A DNA stretch of 64,000 nucleotides from Fasciola hepatica (Eukaryota > Platyhelminthes > Trematoda > Plagiorchiida > Fasciolidae). Positions 1-10,093 of this stretch are shown here, piece after piece (the stretch's first letter is position 1; every line of letters starts with the position of its first letter). The position numbers and the translations under genes are program-made. The notes under the pieces are model-generated. The model did no database searches. It saw only the letters and a list, made by a program, of their open reading frames with translations, and was not told the DNA's origin. The stretch spans positions 620,001 through 684,000 of the forward strand of contig CANUEZ040000014.1 in assembly GCA_948099385.1 (NCBI GenBank), in the 5' to 3' direction.

Positions 1-1784
1 GTGTCAGTAGGTTGTTTCTAACCAGATGCAGACATAATTGCTTTCTGGTTATACTTTCCAAGCACTTGCAGAACACTGATGTCAGGCTGACCGATCTATA
101 ATTCTGCGTTTTTGGTTTGGATCCCGTCCTATTTATCGTCACGAGAATGGCCTTACGCCGAACTTCTGGTACCTCAGCCTCCTTTAGAGACCCTTCGTAC
201 AGCTGGGTAGTGGTCTCTAATAAGATATCGGAGTGAGACTCAACAACCGCCGGATGGATTGTATCCGGTCCGGCTGCTTTGGGCCTTCAAGAAGATCTGA
301 GTTTGCGGCGCACCTCGCCCTCAGTTACCGTAAGCTCCTGAAGCACTGGCTTATCCTCTTTATCTGATCTCACCGCACTAAGCATATGATCCTGACGATA
401 CCCTCTCTTAAAGAAAGCATGTGATGTTTCTAGCTTGTCTTTATCATCGAAAGCAATGCTCCTCCCGCGCGCTTCCCAGGAATCTACGCTCTAACTAGTC
501 TTTTTATTGGACTGCACATAAGCGAGGAGCATCTTTGGGTCTGCCTTCACGTTAGTGGCTGGCTTCTTCGGATTCCCGTAGCTTGCTTCTCGTTGCGGGG
601 CTTGTGCCCTGTTTCTGGCTGTGTTGTAAGAGGCCCACGCGTAGTGCGTGCTGTGAAGCTTGTAGTGAGCCCACAGCCTGCTACCCACAGTTATTGCTGT
701 CGCAACCCTGGGCTTCCACCAAGGCGGCCGGCTCTTAGTTCCTTGTTGTGTTAGCTGAGCAGACTCGTCTGTCAAGCCTATTAGCTCGGCTCTTATTGTC
801 CTCCATCTGTCCTCCGTAGATGGCTCCGGGACTTCCGGGTGCAAACAAATGCTTCGTGCCCTTACCTCCATTTGACCCTCATCCGCTCCAGCTTAGTCCC
901 GGACCACCCTAAATCCTGGTTTGTTGTGCCTCACAGTGAACAACACACACAGTAGTTCGTGATCGCTCTTAACCGATGGCTCCTCCACCACCAAAGGGCT
1001 GGCTTCAGGTAGATTCCTGGTTGCCAGCAGATCCAGCGTAGATGAACGTTGACCTTCGCGGAAGCACATTGCTTCTCTTACATATTTTTTGAGGGCGTGG
1101 TTGTAAAGTCACGTCACCAGAGCATTTCCGGTGGTTCCCCCAGGGGCACCTTCATCGTCCCCACTTATTTCTGGGAGGTTCATGTCTCCCAACACGATAA
1201 ACCGCTGTCACCTACTCAACATCATCTCTAGAAGCCGTAATAGTTCACAGTCTTCTTCCCCATCTGCTTGCGGGGCTCTATAGACACGGACTATCCCTAC
1301 CGGCCATCGGCCTAGGCAATTGTAACATGCAGTGGCTTGCATTTTGGGTGTGACAAGTGTAAACGGGAACTCCCACTGATTATAAGCAGCCCCCACGAGA
1401 AGTAGCACCCATGCACCCAGCCTACCGCCCATTCTGTCTCATCTGTTGGCGGAGTAGTCACTAGGCTGCATGGCACCTGTCCTGTTTCAGCCAGGTCTCC
1501 GTGATAGCTAAAATCCTTGATCCGTTGATTCTAGTCAGTAGTTCTCATCACATGCCTCCCAAAAGTGAGGTATTTGTGTGCCATATGGTGGCACCTTGTG
1601 CCAGGTCATCTGCTTTGAACATTGCTCTTTGGACCGTTGAGCCTTCGGGGCACAATTCCCGTGGGGACAATCCGTTTTCGCGTTCACGACCACTAGGCCC
1701 GTACTCTCCTGGACCTTCAAGACCAAGCCGTACATAGTAATTGTAATGTTGTCGAAGGAAACTCCGAGGCTTCTCTTGTCTCAT
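1..1784 (-). pseudogene. LINE-1 ORF2 fragment: endonuclease, linker and start of reverse transcriptase (CR1/jockey-like)
   Basis: ORF2 of a non-LTR retrotransposon, which nicks target DNA and reverse transcribes the element RNA there. Read on the minus strand, the start of the apurinic-type endonuclease (AP-EN) lies near 1610-1450, with a recognisable ITETWLK box near 1480. The GDMNLP box (GDFN-type catalytic motif) follows near 1190. The linker at 871-491 has the basic W..K..VATAI..GSRLW pattern and an ADPKMLLAYV segment like the NPK..W.Y. motif seen between endonuclease and RT in CR1-type elements. From about 350 down to 1 come the RT entry motifs: KAAGPDTIHP, then NYRSVSLTSVFCKCLE. Several stops and frame changes interrupt it, including two adjacent TGAs just before the endonuclease core. 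The window edge cuts off the rest of the RT. ORF1 lies upstream at 2100-3024. Confidence 0.75.
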
Positions 1785-2099
1785 TACTTGGCATTCTATC
1801 GCCCCTCGAAGGAGTCAGGGACCTATTCCTGACCAAAGGGGTGGGTGCTCATGCAACGACTGCTGCCCAGCTTTTATGCATATCAGTGACATTCCTTTTG
1901 TTCTGGATTGGCATCCCCTCCTTTTCCTTTTCCACTGCGGCCACACCTCTCGTTGGTACGCAGTCACTGATCGTCCACTTGCTTTATACCCTCTGTGTGT
2001 ACTTTTGTACCCACTGCCCCACTCATCTCGTTTTTCAGCTGGCGAGTTCACTGTTGGCTGTCCAGCTTGACTACTGCTAGGAATTGCGGCTTTGCGTGT

Positions 2100-3024
2100 A
2101 GATTAGCTTGGAGTCGTGAAGTCAGGTTTAGCTAGCATGAGAACCGATTGCTTGAGTTCCGGCTTTAATGTATGCGGCGGATTTTGTGCCGGTGCCACCT
2201 TTCCACCGAAGAGAGTGTCAGACGTGATCCTTATGTACTGCCCTGTGGCGCATTCAACCCTTGATGCCCGGCCTAGCAGTAGGTCTCTGCTGTGTGCGCT
2301 GGCGAAGACGATAAGCAGGGCCTCGGCTTCAGCACGTTGTTTGCCTTTCAAAGCCCAACCCTGTGGCTTCTTACATATTTCAAGTCAAGATTTAGCCCTG
2401 CCATTCTCAGTACATTTACAAAGTGCGCGCGTTTTGCTTCTCTTCCGATCCGCACCTCCTCATTCTCTAATTCTGCACAATTACGCAGGAGAAGAAGCTT
2501 GTTTTTCCCAAAACATCCCTCGGTCTTGACCTTCATTTTTTGAGCACTTCTTCAAGTCTGTCTACCCTCTGTTTAAGCACCTCCTTCTCTAACACTTCCG
2601 TGGGTTTGTTCTGTGCCTTGTTGCTGTCCGGCTTGCCCTTCTTCGCCTGCTGTTCTTCAGTCTTAGTAACTGTGCGCGTCGCTATTACCGGGCTTTGTTG
2701 CAACCCTTTCCCTAAGCTTCCTGCCTAGCGATCCCGCAGTATATATGAACATTCCTCTGCCAGAGCAACACAGCCAATATCTATCTATTTCAAAGATTCG
2801 TGTTCCCTGAGCAGCTCATAGTTTTTCTTGGACAGTGCAGAGCAGCACTGGTTGTACCACTCATTGCACCTATCACAATGTATACCTGTCTCAACATGCT
2901 CTTTGCTTCTACTAACCCCACACGAATTTTCACTGCAGATGATCGCCGTGTTATCAGGGGAAAAAATTAAACAAAGTATACCAAAGACACCAGGAGGTTG
3001 TGTTAATTGTGTGAGTAAACACAA
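2100..3024 (-). pseudogene. LINE-1 ORF1: PHD-type zinc finger, coiled coil and RRM-like domain
   Basis: ORF1 of the same minus-strand LINE, a predicted RNA-binding chaperone of the element RNP. Reading down the minus strand, a cysteine/histidine-rich segment at about 2960-2800 has C..C spacing and HCDRCNEWYNQCC followed by LSKKNYELL. This is the PHD-finger arrangement found at the N-terminus of some CR1-type ORF1 proteins. A short heptad-like segment near 2600-2540 (VLEKEVLKQRVDRLEEVL) could form a coiled coil. After a frame change near 2535, LLLLRNCAE...RVGL and then ALLIVFASAHSRDLLLGRA match the beta strands of an ORF1 RRM. The order PHD, coiled coil, RRM and then ORF2 endonuclease supports one element. 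It carries frameshifts and is not expected to make protein. Confidence 0.65.
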
Positions 3025-3145
3025 CTATCAAGAGCACAACGAATAAAACTTTTCCAACAAGACAGCACTTTACCAAAAACGAACCAATCGGAGTGAAAAA
3101 TTCCCCGAATAAAAAGCTGACTCCATTATAAGCTGCAGTACGTAG

Positions 3146-3521
3146 TGTAACAGCAGGTCGTGGAAAATCCCCCTTTTTCTCTCGCGATTCAGTGTTTCTC
3201 CTAACATCACTCATTTGCCTACACTATTGACTTGTATTTACAAACTGGTTGTTTCTATGGACCAATTGTTGTTTGTTCGCGCCCAGAGCGCTACTTTGGC
3301 ACACCCTTGTTTAGGACCTGCGTGACGCGCGTGCTGTTTGATCACACGCTGCTATTCGGTTTCTGGTTGTTGAGTCCTTGTGATCGTATTATTGAGGTTG
3401 GTATATTTTTGATGTCATTGTTCATGTATTAGTCTAGTATCGTAGAATATCGCGGATAATGGTCTTTTGATTTCGGGATCCGCTGCGAATATGGCCACGC
3501 ATTGCTCAAACTTTCGTTACA
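3146..3521 (+). repeat. Solo LTR of the BEL/Pao family (LTR A)
   Basis: This 376-bp stretch aligns end to end with the LTRs at 4384, 9673 and 13791. It starts TGTAACAG and ends CGTTACA. It carries more substitutions than the others, so it is older or from an older subfamily. No internal BEL sequence adjoins it on either side. The flanks are cgtag at 3141-3145 and cgttg at 3522-3526, a 4-of-5 match that looks like a decayed target-site duplication. This is what LTR-LTR recombination leaves behind. Confidence 0.85.
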
Positions 3522-3799
3522 CGTTGTTTGGTTTTTCACTACCAGGGCAAACAACTGAGGACAGGACAGAGCACTTCAAAACTTCAAACACGCGGCAACT
3601 CGCAAGGTCTCCTGCCCAGTGTTATGCACCCCATTCTGAGACTTTGTTGATTCCTTCCAATTTTGGTAAACGACTGGACTTTTTCATTCAGTTGGCTGAA
3701 ATAGAAGTAGAAAAAGCACTCTTCTTACCATCCAGGCGAGGGGCAAATACGGCTTTAGCATTCCATCACTATTAGTGCTTCAGATCATTAGCATGGACC

Positions 3800-4260
3800 C
3801 AGGATTCAAAGAAGCCTGAGGTAAACTACAATTTTACCCTCCTTCTCAATATTCCGCTTCTGGGAATAGCTCGTCCCACTTAGGGCCCAGCACCTTTGTA
3901 AAAAGCCTCGCGCACAGAGCTCCATTTTTTCCCCGTTAGTCTATTCCACATGCTCACTACTTTATTCCCGAAGAAATTCGTTCGCATATTTTGCCTAGAA
4001 CTTGGCGTCTACAGTTTTATACTATTTCCTCTCGTTCTTTGATCAGTGGCCTGTTCAAAAATTCCCCGGCACTTATGCCCGGTAAACCCTTCAGGATTTC
4101 AAAGACCCCAAAGAGGTCTTCTCTGAGTCTTCTTTCTCCAAGTGAGGGGAGTCCCACTTCCTGCGGCCGTTGTTCCGTTGAGTTCAGTTTGCACTTGACA
4201 TATATTGGAAACAGCCAGTCAAGCTTCCGAAATTCTCCTTGTCAGTTCGATCCACAAAGG
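3800..4260 (-). pseudogene. LINE-2 remnant: C-terminal tail of ORF2
   Basis: On the minus strand this reads LPSLGERRLREDLFGVFEIL, the conserved stretch after the RT palm of CR1-type ORF2. It is followed by KERGNSIKL, a stop, then RQNMRTNFFGNKVVSMWNRL, which matches the usual R..FF..RVV..WN.L terminus. Nothing upstream (endonuclease, RT core) survives next to it; the tandem BEL insertion begins 120 bp to the right. It is a separate insertion from LINE-1, because here the ORF2 end lies upstream of LINE-1's ORF1. Confidence 0.6.
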
Positions 4261-4378
4261 ACTTTCGTGGCCGAGGCCAATCGTGTGTCCAGATATCAAT
4301 GCTATCGGCCGGCTTCCGTAGCCCCCAGCACGGCATTTCCGGGACCGAAGCCGCCCGCGTAGGCAAACATAGGCTTTA

Positions 4379-4383
4379 GTAGG
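4379..4383. repeat. 5-bp target-site duplication, left copy (gtagg)
   Basis: These five bases directly precede the first base of LTR B and are identical to the five bases directly after LTR D at 14169-14173. BEL/Pao integrases normally generate 4-6 bp duplications. The chance of a random 5-bp match is about 1 in 1000. Confidence 0.7.
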
Positions 4384-4760
4384 TGTAACAGTCGGTCGTG
4401 GAAAATCCCCCTTTTCCCTCGCGATTCAGTGTTTTTTCCCAACATCTCTCATTTCCATACACTATTGACTTGTATTTACAAACTGGTTGTTTCTATGGAC
4501 CAATTGTTGTTTGTTCGCGCCCAGAGCGCTACTTTGGCACATCCTTGTTCAGGACCTGCGTGACGCACGTGCTGTTTGATCACACGCTGCTATTCGGTTT
4601 CTCGTTGTTGAGTCCTTGTGATCGTTTTATTGAGGTTTGCATATTGTTTATGTCATTGTTTATTTTAATAATCTAGTATCGTAGAATATCACGGATAATC
4701 GTCTTCTGATTTCGGGATCCGTTGCGAATTTGGCTACGCATTGCTCAAACGTTCGTAACA
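4384..4760 (+). repeat. LTR B (5' LTR of BEL/Pao copy 1)
   Basis: 377-bp LTR beginning TGTAACAG and ending CGTAACA, in the TG...CA form. The 3' end is followed by a short untranslated leader. A TGG at 4779-4781 could begin a primer-binding site, but I cannot name the tRNA. It groups with LTR A rather than with LTRs C and D at several diagnostic positions. Confidence 0.9.
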
Positions 4761-4802
4761 ATACTCAATAGATCTATTTGGAACGAGGAAAATTCACGCA
4801 AA

Positions 4803-7800
4803 ATGCCAAGAAAAGGATCAAAAGCAGTCGAATCCGGACAGGAAGTAATACGGCAAGTCTCTGGGGAGGTTTTGGGTACTTATGATTCTTTAGTTAATGC
4901 TAGATCGCCTAGTCCTGTCAGTGCTAGCTCATGTGTTATTGAAAGCAATAATGATCGTAAGGATGTCGATTTATATTAGCTGAGAATACTAGAACTAGAG
5001 CAACAGTTACTATCGGCTAGACTACAGGCACAGGAAGCAGAGAAGTGTACACAGAAACAGCGAGAGCATAGGACCAGTGACTTCGACACTTCCGATAGGT
5101 TAGAGTGCAATAAGGTAGGGAACCCCACGCAGGTCGCCGACTACAAACCACCATCGATCGATCTGCCTAGAGTGGAACTAACGGTTTTCGATGGGCGAGC
5201 TGAGCAATACTGCAAGTTTGTCAAACAGTTCGAGACGTTCGTTGAAAACAAGGTAACCGACCCTGGGCAAAGGCTTCTTTACCTCACTCACTACTGCCGA
5301 GGCCGAGCGCGAGAAGCTATCGACGGATGCACCATGCTCGATCCAGAACAAGGCTACACAAGGGCAAGAAAGATTCTGAGGGACTTGTTTGGCCAACCTT
5401 TCAAAGTAGCCCGTAACCTAATAGAGGGCGTGATGGCAGAGGCAAAGAGAACCAAGGGCGACGTCTACACCATGGCCGATCTGGTGATCAAGATGCAGAA
5501 CTGCTCAATAGCCCTCGACCATTTAGGTTACAGGGCTGACCTAGACGCCATGCACATTTTGGAAGGCATAGTCCGTCACCTCTCTCCCGAACTACAGGGT
5601 CGGTGGGCGGAAGAAGCTGAACGGATAAGCCGAGGCGACAGAGAAGCCAACTTCGAAGACCTGACTGAATACTTAGACAGGCAAACGGAGATAGCTGACA
5701 GCAGATTCGGCCGGCTCATCCGGGACAGCAACCGAGCAAACAAGCCCGGTACTAGCCAAGTCCAAACCCCTGTACGGGAATATCCAAAGTACCAGCCTTG
5801 GACCAACACACACGTCATTTCACGAGATGCTACGGCGAAACCAAATTGCAGATCCTGTGGTACTAGCCATGGCCTACCAGAATGCCCCAAGTTCGGCAAC
5901 GCCACAATAGACGAACGGTGGGGAATGGCGAGGATGGCAGGAGCATGTTTCATCTGTCTCAACACCACGCACCGGGCAGCAGCCTGTAGAACAAGGAATC
6001 GATGTGGTTACGAAGGCTGCACGGGCAGACACCATCGGCTGCTGCATCAGGCGAGAATAACCATATCCGAGGCGATTGCCAAGCCCAGCGTGATTTGTTC
6101 AACTTCACAGTCTGCCAGTAAACCGGTACGTTTGGGCGTAGTGGCCGTGGGAGTAGTGACTCCGACTGGGATAGTCAAGGCGTTGGCTTTCGTTGATAGT
6201 GGATCCGACACCACTTTAGTGAAAGAGCGGTTTGCCGACAAACACCAACTGGCTAAAGGTGCGACGTCGTTAGCAGTGAGCACGGTGGGCGGAACACAGG
6301 TAATGACTGCCGGTAGATTAAGGCTGCAACTCATCTCTCTAGACACTAACGAGGAAATTGAACCAACGGAGGCATTCACGTTAGCGGATCTCCCCATGCG
6401 AGCACCAAGGTCGGTGAACGCAATCTTGACTCGATGGCCCCACCTGCAGGATGTAACCATTGTAGACTGGGAAGATGACGAGGTGGATCTCCTCATCGGA
6501 TGCGACGTGCCAGAGGCGCATTGGGTGCTTGACCAAAGAGTGGGCGACCGCCAGGCACCTTATGCCGTACGCACGGCTCTGGGATGGATGTTATACGGTC
6601 CAGTAGGGGTACGCGGTTCCGTGAATTACTTATCCGCCGAAACGGACCGCATAGAGTATCATCTGCAACGGCTGTATGAAAAGGAGTTTCATGACATTGG
6701 AGACGAAGGACCGACGTTGTCTCAAGAGGATCACTTCGCTCTACGAACGGTGCGGCAAGGCTCCAGAGGCCTCAAAAAACAGTTCGAGGTTTCCCTCCCA
6801 TGGCGCACACCGGTCGACCCGTGGACTGACAACAGAAATTATGTTCTCCAACGATTACTACGACTAAAAGAACGCTTCATTCGAGACCAGAATCTGTGGG
6901 AACGATACGCGGATTTGATGAAGCGAAACGAGGACCTCGGCTACGTTGAAAAGGTGCCTGTTAACATCGACAGCAAAAGGGGTATCTGGTATCTGCCTCA
7001 CCACCCGGTTATCAACCCCAAAAAACCCAATAAACTGCGCGTGGTTTTCGACTGTGCGGCCAAGTTCCAGGGCAAGTCGTTAAACGATCGCCTACTACAG
7101 GGGCCTGACTGGACCACACCACTGATCGATGTTCTGTGCCGTTTCAGAGTGGGTAAAGTGGCTTTGTCTGCCGACATTAGGAAAATGTTCCATCAGGTGA
7201 AGATTCCGGTAGGAGAACGAGATGCTTTGCGTTTCCTGTGGTGGGAAGGGAGCGACCGGGACAACGCAGTGGTGAACTATAGGATGACCGTCCACCCCTT
7301 CGGAGCCATATCGTCACCATTTTGTGCAAACTACGCCCTCCGAGAATCAGCAAACAAACACGGCGATCTGGTACATCGGACGGTGGTAGAAAGCGTCAGC
7401 AGGAACTTCTACGTCGACGACTACCTTGGGTCATTCGATGATGTGGAATCAGCTCTAGAGCAGTTCAGGGGTCTGACGAGATTGCTGGAAGAGGGCGGCT
7501 TCCATCTAACTAAATGGATGTCGAACGCTTCAGAAGTGCTGAAGGTCATCCCGTATCACGAAAAGGCCGAAAGGGTAAGAGATTTGGACGGCTCTCCACT
7601 TCCTATCGAGCGCACTTTAGGGATACAATGGGACGCGGAAACGGACGATTTTGTTTTCGAACTGAACGTTCCCGAGCTGCCAATAACCCGTCGTGGCATA
7701 CTATCTGCCGTCTCAAGTTTGCTCGACCCGCTCGGTTTCGTCTCACCATGGCTGCTACCCGGAAAGATCTTGCTGCAGCGGCTGTGCCGTAAGAAAGTTG

Positions 7801-8645
7801 ATTGGGACCAGTCACTGGACCGAGGGGACCGGCTGGACTGGGAAGAATTTCTGAACACCTTGAAGAAATTAGGGGACATAAGAATCCCACGATGTTTGAC
7901 TCCTGGCCATACGACACGGACTGGAGAACTACATGCTTTTTCCGATGCATCCGAAGTCGGCTATGGAGCTGTGGTATACGGACGATGGTGCGCAGGAGAT
8001 GGACAATATACCACGAGGATCCTGTTCGCCAAAGCCCGCGTTGCTCCACTGAAGTCGGTCTCAATCACACGCCTTGAACTCAGCGCAGCCGTGTTAGCAG
8101 TCAGGGTGGTGCAAGCTGTGAAGAGATGTTTCGATCTCTACATTTGGTCGGTGAGCTTCTGGACGGATTCAACGATAGTACTTTACTACATCAACAACGT
8201 CCGGAGCCGGTTTAGTACTTTCGTTGCTAACCGGCTCACGATTATCCACGATGAATCAGCCACGCACCAGTGGAGTCATGTCAGGTCTGGCGATAATCCG
8301 GCCGACCTGTGCTCCCGAGGTGCGAACTGCTTCAGGCAACTGGACACGTGGACGAGAGGGCCAAACTTCCTGCAATTGCCCAAACAGGACTGGCCCGTGT
8401 TCGAATTAAAACCCCCTACGGAATTGGAACTGGAGATCAAAGGCGTAGTGAAGGCAACCAAAGTCGTCGAAGCGTCGTCCATTTTATCGCGACTGGTCAG
8501 GTTTTCTTCCTGGATGAAGACGCTTCGTTCGCTAGTTTGGTTAACCAGGTTCAAGATAAATTTACTAGTCATGAAAGGGCTACGGCCCTCAGGTCGGATA
8601 CCGGTCGGCCCGATAGGTCCCGATGAGCTACAAGCGGCAGAGTAA
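4803..8645 (+). pseudogene. BEL/Pao copy 1 gag-protease-RT-RNase H polyprotein, one internal stop
   Basis: Structural and catalytic polyprotein of copy 1. I chose the ATG at 4803 because the copy 2 frame opens at the equivalent ATG (10094). The frame is open to 8645 apart from TAG at 4977-4979, where copy 2 has AAG (Lys). In order: DUF1759-type gag (about 5160-5700); zinc knuckles CRSCGTSHGLPEC and CFICLNTTHRAAAC (5850-6000); aspartic protease AFVDSGSDTTL (about 6187-6220); RT with LSADIRKMFHQVKI and the catalytic FYVDDY at 7407-7424; RNase H with HAFSDASEVGYGAVVY (about 7932) and FWTDST; then NPADLCSRG. The frame ends DELQAAE-stop, but the homology continues in the +1 frame from about 8623. 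That is most simply a single-base indel. Copy 2 is near-identical over the shared 5' part. Confidence 0.88.
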
Positions 8646-9672
8646 CATTTTCAGAATGATACAACGCGAGGCTTTCGCCCGAGAACTCAAGAGGGTGGAA
8701 GAAGTGGGGCCGACCAATGAAGACATGCCATCTCCAAGAGGCGATCTGAAGCGTTTAAACCCCAAAATCATCAACGGACTGCTGCGGGTGGATGGTAGGC
8801 TGACCAACGCCCACCTGAACTTCGACACAAAGTATCCTATACTGCTGCCTGCGAGACAATCTGTAGTAGAGCTAATGATTCAACACGTCCACGCCATGGA
8901 GGGACATGCCGGGGAAAGTCACGTGACGAGCGTCATCCGAAAGCGTCTTTGGTTGTTGAGAGGACGAGAGACTGTAAAACGCGTAATCCGACGGTGTGTG
9001 CAATGCAGGAGACGCAATGCCACAGCAGGCAAACAACTCATGGCCTCACTACCAGAATGCAGGGTGACTACGGGCTGGTGGCCGTTCAGTGACACCGGGT
9101 TGGACTATTTCGGGCCCTTGTGGATCAAGTGCGGGAAAAGATTAGAAAAGCGATACGGATGTATCATGACGTGCAGGAAATCACGTGCGGTACACCTAGA
9201 AGTCGCACATTCGATGACGATCGATTCGTTTCTACGGGCCTTGCAAAGATTTATCAACCGAAGAGGCGTACCGGCCGATATATACTCAGATAATGGATCG
9301 AACTTTGTGGGCGCTCAACGGGAATTGCAGCGTTGGCACAAGAACATAAACAGGGACGAACTGCAGAATCGAACCGTGGCCTACGGCATACGATGGCATT
9401 TCAACCCCCCACAGGCCAGTCACCGAGGCGGCATATGGGAACGCGTGATCCGGTCCGCCAGACGGATATTGCCGTCAATCATAGAGCAGCAGCCGCCCGA
9501 CGACGAGACGCTGAACACCGTCATAACTGAGGTGGAGCGAATCCTGAACAACCGCCCCCTGGTTCCAGTATTGAACGGCGACCCCACCCACCTGGCGCTC
9601 ACCCCAAACGACTTATTGACGCTAAGGTCGAACGAGGGTTTCCAAGGGCCGGTAAACCTTCGTAGGAGCTAC
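8623..9672 (+). pseudogene. BEL/Pao copy 1 integrase, C-terminus truncated at LTR C
   Basis: Integrase part of copy 1, in +1 frame relative to the upstream polyprotein. It keeps the H2C2 zinc-binding N-terminus (HVHAMEGHAGESHV...RRCVQCRRR), then the catalytic core with D in GLDYFGPLW, D in DIYSDNGSNFVGA, and E in GGIWERVIRSARR. All three DDE residues are present. The tail LNNRPLVPVLNGDP is intact, then coding sequence stops abruptly at GGAGCTAC, followed directly by the first base of LTR C. The DUF5641 domain that follows in this family, present in the minus-strand copy near 63080-63480, is missing, as are the 3' UTR and polypurine tract. The open frame carries on into the LTR only by chance. 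Confidence 0.88.
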
Positions 9673-10051
9673 TGTAACAGCCGGTCGTGGAAAATCCCCC
9701 TTTTTCCCTCGCGATTCAGTGTTTTTTCCCAACATCACTCATTTCCATACACTATTGACTTGTCTTTACGAACTGGTTGTTTTTCTGGACCAATTGTTGT
9801 TTGTTCGCGCCCAGAGCGCTATTTTGGCACATCCTTGTTCAGGACCTGCGTGACGCACGTGCTGTTTGATCACACGCTGCTATTCGGTTTCTCGTTGTTG
9901 AGACTTTGTGATCGTATTATTGAGGTTTGTATATTGTTTACGTCATTGTTTATTTTAATAATCTAGTATCGTAGAATTATCACGGATAATCGCCTTCTGA
10001 TTTCGGGATCCGTTGCGAATTTGGCTACGCATTGCTCAAACGTTCGTAACA
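9673..10051 (+). repeat. LTR C (shared middle LTR)
   Basis: 379-bp LTR, nearly identical to LTR D. It abuts truncated integrase sequence on the left, without polypurine tract, and the normal internal leader of copy 2 on the right. Its left flank is gctac and does not match the base run after LTR D, so copy 2 does not look like an independent insertion. Confidence 0.9.
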
Positions 10052-10093
10052 ATACTCAATAGATCTATTTGGAACGAGGAAAATTCACGCAAA

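Noticed and set aside
4779..4790. TGGAACGAGG as a confirmed primer-binding site
   Set aside because: It starts with TGG and is present after both LTR B and LTR C, but it lies 18 bases from the LTR and I cannot name a complementary tRNA. It is mentioned only as possible.
5178..8572. Several 60-150 codon open frames on the minus strand opposite BEL copy 1 (and equivalents at 10171-13038)
   Set aside because: They are antisense shadows of the gag-pol frame, repeated identically in both copies, with no domain of their own.
8610..8650. Programmed +1 frameshift between RNase H and integrase
   Set aside because: BEL/Pao elements usually use one long frame, and no clear slippery site is visible. 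Copy 2 lacks this region, so a simple indel is more likely, though not proven.
9668..9672. gctac before LTR C as an independent duplication for copy 2
   Set aside because: The bases after LTR D are gtagg, not gctac.
9673..9966. Integrase ORF of copy 1 appearing to extend into the LTR with a PLFPSRFSVFSQHHSF-type tail
   Set aside because: The same frame is open in every LTR (4398-4676, 13752-14084), so it is LTR sequence read by chance and not an integrase domain.
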